Assembly: GCA_937907415.1 (NCBI GenBank)
Contig: CALCHY010000256.1
Coordinates: 1-7,257, forward strand
DNA: 7,257 nucleotides
Source of the DNA: an uncultured Trueperaceae bacterium
GTDB lineage: Bacteria; Deinococcota; Deinococci; Deinococcales; Trueperaceae
Reading direction: 5' to 3'
Positions 1 through 4,999 of this stretch are shown one piece after another. Each line of letters starts with the position of its first letter. The first letter of the stretch is position 1. The notes beneath the pieces were generated by a model. That model did not search any database, had not been told where the DNA came from, and saw only the letters and a list, made by a program, of their open reading frames with translations. The translations under genes and the position numbers were made by a program.

Positions 1-97
1 GGGGTTGGCATGCCTGATGTGGGCGACTGCACCACTCAACCTTGCTCCCGCAGGGTGGGTGAGCGTGAGGGGCTAAAGTCCCACCTCGATGTCCAGG

Positions 98-127
98 TTG
101 CAAACTGTTCAGAACACCTGATATCCT
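98..127 (+). promoter_or_regulatory. Candidate promoter of the regulator/transporter operon
   Basis: A possible sigma-70-type promoter: TTGCAA at 98-103 matches four of six bases of TTGACA, and TATCCT at 122-127 matches four of six of TATAAT, with an 18-base spacer. Transcription would begin near 134, giving a leader of about 58 nt before the GTG start of the regulator. The position is right for an operon promoter, and the local sequence is less GC-rich than the genes around it. Both boxes are imperfect, so this is inference from spacing and context. Confidence 0.35.
106..116. promoter_or_regulatory. Palindromic candidate operator between -35 and -10
   Basis: TGTTCAGAACA is a perfect inverted repeat with 5-base arms around a single central A at 111. 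It lies wholly inside the spacer of the candidate promoter, where a bound dimer would block RNA polymerase. FadR/GntR dimers typically bind short palindromes of this size just upstream of their own gene, so self-repression relieved by a ligand is the simplest reading. The half-sites do not match the TNGTNNNACNA pattern of well-studied FadR-type regulators exactly, so the assignment rests on symmetry and position. Confidence 0.4.
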
Positions 128-191
128 GCACAGCAGTCTAAGAACCAGCGCCGCCGTAACCGGAGGCCGAGGCCACAAGAGGAGAGAGCTC

Positions 192-881
192 GTGGAGCCC
201 ATTCAGCGCGCGAACGTACCTCAGGCGATCGCGGACCGCATCATCGAGTTGATCGCGCGGGGCGAACTCGGGCTCGGCGACCAGCTCCCCTCGCAGAGAG
301 AACTGGCGAAGCAACTTGGCGTCGGCGTCTCGTCTGTGAGGGAGTCCCTGCAATCGTTGACCGCCCTCGGGCTCGTCCAGATGCAACCCGGGCGCGGTAC
401 TTTCGTCAGCGAGTCGTTCGACGGCGTGGCGGGCCGCTACGCCGCGGTCGCGCCTCTGGCCAGCACCCAAGAGCTGCGTGACCTGCTGGAGGCAAGGCAG
501 TACCTGGACACCGCGGTGATCGAGATGGCCTGCCGCCGCGCCAGCCAAGGCGACCTGGCCGCCATCCGCAGTGCGTTCGAGGACATGCAGGCCGCAGCCG
601 CCGCTGGTGACATGGCGGCCCTCGAGCGCGCAGACCTGGCGTTCCACCTCGGCATAGCCGAAGCGGCCCACAACGACGTGATGGCGCACCTGATCCGTAG
701 CGTCGTGAACCTCATCTCCAACCAGATCCACGCCACGCCGTTCTCGCTGGCCGTGATAGAGGAGCACGGTCAGGTCCTCGAGGCGCTCGAAGCGCGCGAT
801 GTTGCCAAGGCCAAGGAGGCCGTCATGCGAGTCATAGCCAGTTCGGCGAAGCACCTGGTGCCGCCAGAACAGCCGGCATGA
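192..881 (+). CDS. FadR-type GntR transcriptional regulator (wHTH + FCD)
   Basis: A cytoplasmic DNA-binding regulator of 229 residues, the usual size for the FadR/FCD branch of the GntR family. Residues about 7-72 form the winged helix-turn-helix; LPSQRELAKQLGVGVSSVRE (32-51) is the recognition region and GRGTFV (68-72) the wing. Residues about 94-222 are an alpha-helical FCD effector domain. Probable metal or ligand-binding residues D148, H152 and H192 are visible; the usual fourth histidine, about 22 residues after H192, appears to be V214, with H221 the nearest His. The GTG start is supported by AGGAG at 180-184, seven bases upstream. It is the first gene of a co-directional run leading to an ABC importer, and a palindrome lies in its promoter, so it probably controls this operon and itself. 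Family members sense small organic acids or related metabolites; the ligand here is unknown. Confidence 0.93.
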   Translation: MEPIQRANVPQAIADRIIELIARGELGLGDQLPSQRELAKQLGVGVSSVRESLQSLTALGLVQMQPGRGTFVSESFDGVAGRYAAVAPLASTQELRDLLEARQYLDTAVIEMACRRASQGDLAAIRSAFEDMQAAAAAGDMAALERADLAFHLGIAEAAHNDVMAHLIRSVVNLISNQIHATPFSLAVIEEHGQVLEALEARDVAKAKEAVMRVIASSAKHLVPPEQPA

Positions 882-925
882 GCCCTGTCACGCGGACAGC
901 CACCAGACGAAAGGGAGTACCAGCG

Positions 926-979
926 ATGCCAGTCACGACAAGAGCGAACCGTGCGAGTGGGGGGCGACGCCAGCCATGA
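926..979 (+). CDS. Possible 17-codon leader ORF coupled to the next gene
   Basis: A short frame starting ATG at 926 encodes MPVTTRANRASGGRRQP and stops with TGA at 977-979. GGGAG at 913-917 lies eight bases before its ATG and is a better ribosome-binding site than anything directly before the following gene. The TGA sits inside the ATGATG at 976-981 that starts the cyclotransferase-like gene, the classic geometry for termination-reinitiation coupling. The peptide is Arg-rich and matches no family I know. It could be a leader cistron, a chance ORF, or the true N-terminus of the next gene separated by a frameshift. Its third-position GC is only moderate, which argues against a long-conserved protein. 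Confidence 0.3.
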   Translation: MPVTTRANRASGGRRQP

Positions 980-1446
980 TGCACTACTTCGGATACTGCA
1001 CGTACCTCGATGAAGCCGAGCAGAAGCACTACCTTCCGCGCGGGCGGGCCGTCACCAAGGGTTACGTGGCGAACAGCAAGGTCGAGTTCCGCGGCCAAGT
1101 AGGCAGGACCGACCGCGGCTGGTGCCACATCAACAACGGCCCAGAGGCGCTAGGGGTCGAAGCTCACGGAGTGGTGTTCGCGCACCCGGCGGAAGACTTC
1201 GACGTGGACTACGAAGGTTTCGAGCGCTACTTCCTCACGGTCTACGGCGAGGACGGCAAGACTTACGACTGCTGGACGCTGCGCCTCTCGGCACCGTCCG
1301 AGCACGTGCGGCCGCCCGACTTCTACTGGGCACACGTACCTGCCGGGCTGAAAGCCTGGGGTTTCCCGGAGGACGTCGCGAACCGCGTGCTGGCGGAGTA
1401 CGAGGCGGCCAAGCCGAGCCTCGACCCCGAGCAGTCACCCACCTGA
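976..1446 (+). CDS. Gamma-glutamylcyclotransferase-like protein (GGCT/AIG2 fold)
   Basis: A 156-residue cytoplasmic protein resembling the gamma-glutamylcyclotransferase superfamily, whose members release 5-oxoproline (pyroglutamate) from gamma-glutamyl amines or peptides. The N-terminal strand YFGYCTYLD (4-12) sits where the family has YFAYGSNL. The central VEAHGVVFAHP (61-71) matches the G-V-[LV]-[YF] strand. DFDVDYEGFERYF (74-86) holds E80 at the position of the catalytic glutamate. The late segment with PPDFYWAHVPAGLKAWGFPE (113-132) matches the family's P..Y...I..GA...GLP motif. Unusually, the substrate-loop GSN is C8-T9-Y10; I believe some family members share this Y-C-[TS] variant but cannot check. 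The frame stays open upstream without any ATG, GTG or TTG from 880 to 975, so 976 (or the tandem ATG at 979) is the only start. Its own Shine-Dalgarno is poor, consistent with coupling to the upstream mini-ORF. Its place between regulator and transporter suggests it processes the imported substrate. Confidence 0.65.
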   Translation: MMHYFGYCTYLDEAEQKHYLPRGRAVTKGYVANSKVEFRGQVGRTDRGWCHINNGPEALGVEAHGVVFAHPAEDFDVDYEGFERYFLTVYGEDGKTYDCWTLRLSAPSEHVRPPDFYWAHVPAGLKAWGFPEDVANRVLAEYEAAKPSLDPEQSPT

Positions 1447-1461
1447 TCCACTTGGCACGGC

Positions 1462-1492
1462 CGGGACCGCAGGCCATCGCGACTGCGGCCCG
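1462..1492 (+). other. Strong intercistronic hairpin before the binding-protein gene
   Basis: CGGG (1462-1465) and CCGCAG (1467-1472) pair with CTGCGG (1483-1488) and CCCG (1489-1492). This gives ten base pairs interrupted only by a bulged A at 1466, with a ten-base loop at 1473-1482. The stem lies 16 nt after the stop of the cyclotransferase-like gene and 35 nt before the ATG of the binding protein. No run of T follows, so it is a poor intrinsic terminator. It may act as an mRNA processing or stability element or a partial attenuator that sets binding-protein levels relative to its neighbours. The pairing is seen directly; the role is inferred. Confidence 0.45.
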
Positions 1493-1527
1493 CGTTGCAA
1501 CGGCACGTACCCCCGAAGGAGCAACGA

Positions 1528-3087
1528 ATGGCAACCCCTAGGACGAAGCAGAAGTACCTCTACACGCTAGCGGCCGGCTTGTTGGCCGTAGCGCTGCAGC
1601 TCATGCCAGTTGCAAGCGCGCAATCGACGCCCGTGCCGGGGGGCCAGCTGAAGGTGGGCTGGAACTATTCAGGCGGCACCCTAGACCCGCACAAGGGCAT
1701 CGTTCACGGGCCCGACTACTGGATCATCAAGCTCGTTTACAGCACTCTCGTTGACCTCGATGCCGACCTGAACGTCGTCCCCGAGTTGGCAAGCTCGTGG
1801 GAGATCTCGGACGACGGTCTCGTCTACACGTTCCACCTCGTGCAGGGCGTCAAGTTCCAGAACGGACGCGAGCTCACCTCAGCCGACGTGCGCTACTCCT
1901 TCGAGCGCCTCCTGAACCCAGAAACGGGCGCCTCACGCCGCGCCAACTACAGCGACATCTCCGCGATAGACACGCCTGACGACTACACCGTGGTGCTCAC
2001 GCTGGCGCGCCCGAACGCCGTCATGCTCACGCAGCTGACGCAGGCCGCGGCTAGCATCGTGGCGCATGAGGGGGTCGAGGAGTTCGGCGACCTCAGCCAG
2101 CACGCCGCAGGCTCCGGACCGTTCATCTTGCGCGGGGTGCAGGCGGACAACAGCATCCTCATCGAGAAGAACCCCGACTACTTCGTGGCCGGGCTGCCGT
2201 ACCTAGACAGCATCGTGTTCACGACGGTGGCCGACAACCAGGCGCGCAACACCGCCGTGCGCACGGGCGACCTCGACCTCATCACCCACGTGACCGACAA
2301 CTACATCAGCCTCCTCAGGCAAGACCCCAACGTGGTCATCCCAGAGGGCGACGGCTCCTCTGGTCAGTGGTTCTCCTTCATCATGAACGTGCGGCAGGCG
2401 CCGTTCGACGATCTCAAGGTGCGCCAGGCGATCTCCTACGCCCTCGACCGCGAGCTGCTTGCCCGCGTGAGCCTCGACGATGAGGGCTTCCCGCTCTTGG
2501 GCGGCTCGTTGGCCGAGTGGCACTGGGCGGCGCTGGCCCCCGTGTTCAGCGGCAGCAACATGCAGCGCGCCAAGGAGCTCATGGCCGAATCCGGCTACGC
2601 TGGCGGCTTCTCGTTCACGCTGCGCGTGTGGTCGCCGCAGCAGTTCGCGGTGCGCGCGGCGCAGATCATCCAGGCGAGCCTCGCGGAACTCAACATCAAG
2701 GTGACCATCGACCAACAAGGCGACTGGGCCACCTACTGGGGCGCCGTCACCGGCGGCACCTACGACGCCACGCTGCAGGGCTTCGGGGGCAACATCGACC
2801 CTCACGACTACCTCTTCGAAGCCTTCCGCGAGGGCGGCGGCCGCAACGTCATGGGTTACGTGAACCCCGTGGTCGACCAACTCCTCGCCGACGGGCTGCG
2901 CGTCACCGACCGCGGTGAACGCAAGGCCATCTACGACGAACTCCAGAGCATCCTCGTCGAGGAAGCGCCGCAGGTGTTCATCTGGAACCAGAAGCAGTCG
3001 GAAGCCCACCAGGCCTACGTCAAGGGCTTCTACCACCACATGACCCTCGACCTGTCGGCCCTCATCACGACCTGGGTCGAGAAGTAA
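1528..3087 (+). CDS. Periplasmic solute-binding protein, family 5 (DppA/OppA/GsiB type)
   Basis: The extracytoplasmic receptor of an ABC importer, 519 residues, normal for the family. It captures a peptide-like, oligosaccharide or metal-chelate ligand and delivers it to the permeases encoded next. An export signal is clear: basic start MATPRTKQK, a hydrophobic core about 11-27, and an A29-S30-A31 cleavage site before Q32. No lipobox cysteine is present, so the product is soluble. Family hallmarks follow: LDPHKG near 52-57, PELASSWEISDDGLVYTFHL (85-104), VKFQNGRELTSADVRYSFER (108-127), GSGPF at 195-199, NPDYFVAGLPYLD (215-227), FDDLKVRQAISYALDR (293-308) and NIDPHDYLFEAF (422-433). An in-frame TTG at 1495 would add 11 residues, but ATG 1528 has AAGGAG at 1516-1521 six bases upstream and gives the proper leader. 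The ligand cannot be read from sequence; the neighbouring cyclotransferase-like gene makes a gamma-glutamyl peptide plausible but unproven. Confidence 0.93.
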   Translation: MATPRTKQKYLYTLAAGLLAVALQLMPVASAQSTPVPGGQLKVGWNYSGGTLDPHKGIVHGPDYWIIKLVYSTLVDLDADLNVVPELASSWEISDDGLVYTFHLVQGVKFQNGRELTSADVRYSFERLLNPETGASRRANYSDISAIDTPDDYTVVLTLARPNAVMLTQLTQAAASIVAHEGVEEFGDLSQHAAGSGPFILRGVQADNSILIEKNPDYFVAGLPYLDSIVFTTVADNQARNTAVRTGDLDLITHVTDNYISLLRQDPNVVIPEGDGSSGQWFSFIMNVRQAPFDDLKVRQAISYALDRELLARVSLDDEGFPLLGGSLAEWHWAALAPVFSGSNMQRAKELMAESGYAGGFSFTLRVWSPQQFAVRAAQIIQASLAELNIKVTIDQQGDWATYWGAVTGGTYDATLQGFGGNIDPHDYLFEAFREGGGRNVMGYVNPVVDQLLADGLRVTDRGERKAIYDELQSILVEEAPQVFIWNQKQSEAHQAYVKGFYHHMTLDLSALITTWVEK

Positions 3088-3108
3088 GCCTGGCAGGCGG
3101 CGCAGCCC
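3088..3108 (+). promoter_or_regulatory. Short intercistronic spacer: mini-hairpin overlapping the permease RBS
   Basis: The 21-base gap between binding protein and first permease contains GCCTGGCAGGC (3088-3098), a four-base-pair stem with a three-base loop. AGGCGG (3095-3100) is the Shine-Dalgarno of the permease, eight bases from its ATG. The stem takes up the first half of this site and could lower permease translation relative to the abundant binding protein. The stem is small, so any effect is speculative. Confidence 0.3.
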
Positions 3109-4050
3109 ATGAGCTACGTCCTGCGCCGCCTGCTGCTCACCCTCCCGGTGCTGCTCGGCATCACCGTTGCCGTGTTCCTCATCATGAAGCTGATCCCGGG
3201 CGACGCCATGATGGCGCGCCTCGGCACCGACGCCACCCCCGAACTGATTCAACAGTTCCGCGACCAGCACGGGCTCGACCGGCCCGTGCTGGTGCAGTTG
3301 GGTGAGTGGCTCGTGAAGGTGGCCACGCTCGACTTCGGGGTCTCGATGGTGACGGGGCGCAGCGTGCTGGAGACCATCGGGCAGCGGCTGCCCGCCACGC
3401 TCGAGCTGACGTTCGCAGCCACCCTGTTGGCACTGCTCTTGGGCGTGCCGCTCGGCATCTTGGCCGTTCTGTGGCGCGGGCGCGGCACCGACTTCCTCGC
3501 CCGGGTGGCCTCCATCCTCGGGCTCTCCGTGCCCAACTTCTGGTTGGCGCTCCTCCTTATCTTGTGGTTCGCGCTCAAGCTGCGCTGGTTGCCAGCTACC
3601 GGCTACGCGTCTTTGCTTCTTGATCCCATTCAGCACCTACGCCATGTGGCCCTGCCTGCACTCACGCTGGCGGTGGGCATGGCGGCGGTGATCGCGCGTT
3701 ACGTGCGCTCGTCCCTGCTCGACGTTCTGCGCCTCGATTACGTGCGCACCGCCACCGGCAAGGGCCTCGGGCCGACCGCGGTGCTGCTGCGCCACGCGCT
3801 GCGCAATGCGCTGCTGCCCGTTACTACCGTGGTCGGTATCCAGATCGGCGCCCTCATCGGGGGCACCGTGATCATCGAGGACGTGTTCGCCTGGCCGGGC
3901 ATGGGGCGTTACGCCCTGCAGGCGATCTACGAGCGCGATTACCCCGTGATCCAGACCATCGTCGTGGTGGTGGCCGCGTTCTACGTGCTCATCAACCTAC
4001 TCGTCGACCTGGCGTACGCCTGGCTCGACCCCAAGATCAGGTTCGAGTGA
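3109..4050 (+). CDS. ABC importer permease, DppB/OppB type
   Basis: First inner-membrane channel subunit of a peptide/nickel-type ABC importer, 313 residues, typical length. The N-terminus YVLRRLLLTLPVLLGITVAV (3-22) and FLIMKLIPGD (23-32) are diagnostic of this branch. HGLDRPVLVQ (54-63) and the LDFGVSMVTGRSV stretch (74-86) form the characteristic periplasmic loop. About six membrane segments are evident, near 9-29, 98-120, 136-156, 182-200, 237-257 and 282-303. The cytoplasmic coupling (EAA-like) loop is DYVRTATGKGLGPTAVLLRH (210-229), followed by ALRNALLPV; it docks onto the ATPase. The end PKIRFE is also usual. It forms a heterodimer with the DppC-type protein encoded by the overlapping next gene and follows the binding-protein gene after 21 nt, so all three should form one transporter. 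Substrate specificity cannot be read from the permease. Confidence 0.95.
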   Translation: MSYVLRRLLLTLPVLLGITVAVFLIMKLIPGDAMMARLGTDATPELIQQFRDQHGLDRPVLVQLGEWLVKVATLDFGVSMVTGRSVLETIGQRLPATLELTFAATLLALLLGVPLGILAVLWRGRGTDFLARVASILGLSVPNFWLALLLILWFALKLRWLPATGYASLLLDPIQHLRHVALPALTLAVGMAAVIARYVRSSLLDVLRLDYVRTATGKGLGPTAVLLRHALRNALLPVTTVVGIQIGALIGGTVIIEDVFAWPGMGRYALQAIYERDYPVIQTIVVVVAAFYVLINLLVDLAYAWLDPKIRFE

Positions 4051-4907
4051 TGAAGCGCGTTCGTGGGCGCCGCCGCGGAGTAGTGGGTAGGGCACTGGCG
4101 GACCCGACGACCGTGGTCGGCGCCGCCGTCGTGCTACTCGTGGTGGCGGTGGCGGTGTTCGCCGCCTGGGTGAGCCCGTACGGCGCCAACCAGATGAACT
4201 TCTCCGCCACCCTTCAGGGCCCGAGTTGGCAGCACTGGTTCGGTACAGACGAGCTTGGCCGCGACATGCTCAGCCGCGTGATCTACGGTGCGCGGGCCTC
4301 GTTAGGCGTTGGCATCGGCTCCGCGCTGCTCGCCGGCCTGCTCGGCGTCAGCGTAGGGCTCATCGCCGGTCTGACGGGCGGCCGCACCGACACGGTGCTC
4401 ATGCGCGTCATGGACGTGTTCTTCGCGTTCCCCGCCATCCTCCTCGCCCTGACGCTCGTCATCGTCCTCGGCACCGACCTGCGGAACATCGTCATCGCGT
4501 TAGGGGTCATCTACATGCCGCAGTTCGCTCGGGTTGCGCGCGCGGCAACGCTGGCCGTTCGTGAGGAGCAGTTCGTGGAGGCCGCCACCGCCATCGGCAA
4601 CCGCGGCACGCGCGTGGCGCTGCGGCACGTGCTGCCCAACATCTTGTCGCCCATAACCGTGCAACTCACCGTGACCGTGGCTTACGCCATGCTCGCGGAG
4701 GCGGGCCTCAGCTTCGTCGGCCTCGGCATTCAACCGCCAGAGCCGTCCTGGGGCGCCATGCTCAACTCGGGCAAGACCTACCTCGAGCAGTACCCGCACC
4801 TCACGATATTTCCTGGCGGTTGCATCATGCTGGCGGTGTTCGGGTTCAACTTCCTGGGTGACGGCCTGCGCGACCTCATAGACCCGCGCTTGCGGCGCGG
4901 AAGGTAG
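4050..4907 (+). CDS. ABC importer permease, DppC/OppC type
   Basis: Second channel subunit, 285 residues, normal for the family. A basic cytoplasmic tail (KRVRGRRRG) and DPTTVVG precede the first membrane helix, about 22-42. The signature block HWFGTDELGRDMLSRVIYGA (62-81) is conserved across DppC/OppC proteins. The coupling loop is VEAATAIGNRGTRVALRHVL (176-195), an EAA motif that contacts the ATPase. AEAGLSFVGLGIQPPEPSWG (216-235) and NFLGDGLRDLIDPRL (267-281) are the other family hallmarks. Translation is coupled to the upstream permease: its TGA (4048-4050) shares one base with ATG 4050. A GTG at 4047 is an alternative start adding one residue; ATG is preferred because AGG (4039-4041) is then eight bases away. 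No ATPase gene follows, unlike many dpp/opp operons, and the operon appears to end here. Confidence 0.95.
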   Translation: MKRVRGRRRGVVGRALADPTTVVGAAVVLLVVAVAVFAAWVSPYGANQMNFSATLQGPSWQHWFGTDELGRDMLSRVIYGARASLGVGIGSALLAGLLGVSVGLIAGLTGGRTDTVLMRVMDVFFAFPAILLALTLVIVLGTDLRNIVIALGVIYMPQFARVARAATLAVREEQFVEAATAIGNRGTRVALRHVLPNILSPITVQLTVTVAYAMLAEAGLSFVGLGIQPPEPSWGAMLNSGKTYLEQYPHLTIFPGGCIMLAVFGFNFLGDGLRDLIDPRLRRGR

Positions 4908-4920
4908 TGGCGTTCGCTCC

Positions 4921-4949
4921 ATAACGCGCGCCAGGCCATGCCCTAGAAT
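4921..4949 (+). promoter_or_regulatory. Weak candidate promoter for the transglutaminase-like gene
   Basis: TAGAAT at 4944-4949 matches five of six bases of the -10 consensus and stands out in a GC-rich gap. The hexamer 17 bases upstream, ATAACG (4921-4926), matches only three of six of TTGACA, so the -35 is poor. Transcription would start near 4956, about 45 nt before the ATG at 5000. The functional break between permease and secreted protein, together with the 92-base gap, supports a separate promoter here, but read-through from the upstream operon is also possible because no terminator is visible. Confidence 0.35.
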
Positions 4950-4999
4950 GCCCGCAGCGTAGAAGCCCAGAGTGGCTACTCGAGCGAGGTGGTCGGCAC

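Noticed and set aside
54..85. GGTGGG / CCCACC inverted repeat as a terminator of an upstream gene
   Set aside because: Only six base pairs around a 20-base loop, with no T-tract on either strand.
10..141. Small plus-strand frame (43 codons) at the left edge, open from position 1
   Set aside because: Its third-position GC is clearly lower than in the real genes, it is Cys-rich without motifs, and it runs through the candidate promoter. It could be the tail of an upstream gene, but nothing supports that.
138..854. A 238-codon minus-strand open frame opposite the regulator
   Set aside because: It is antisense to a clear GntR/FCD gene and is explained by GC-rich codon bias on the sense strand; the product shows no recognisable domain.
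1452..1480. TTGGCA at 1452-1457 as an internal promoter -35, or TGGCACG as a sigma-54 -24 element
   Set aside because: No plausible -10 lies 16-18 bases downstream, and the sigma-54 -12 GC is absent at the required spacing (AC instead).
1495..1527. TTG start at 1495 for the binding protein
   Set aside because: The extra 11 residues would disrupt the signal-peptide start, and ATG 1528 has a well-placed AAGGAG.
1122..1541. Arg-rich 139-codon plus-strand frame overlapping the GGCT-like gene
   Set aside because: It is an alternate-frame shadow with low-complexity Arg/Ala/Gly content and overlaps a better-supported gene.
2203..3636. A 477-codon open frame on the minus strand antisense to the binding protein and first permease
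   Set aside because: It mirrors the strongly GC-biased codons of two clearly conserved plus-strand genes, its product is a low-complexity His/Gln/Glu/Arg-rich sequence, and it spans the gap between them without matching any family.
4910..4927. GCGTT / AACGC inverted repeat after the DppC-type gene as a terminator
   Set aside because: A five-base-pair stem with an eight-base loop and no following T-run is too weak to call.
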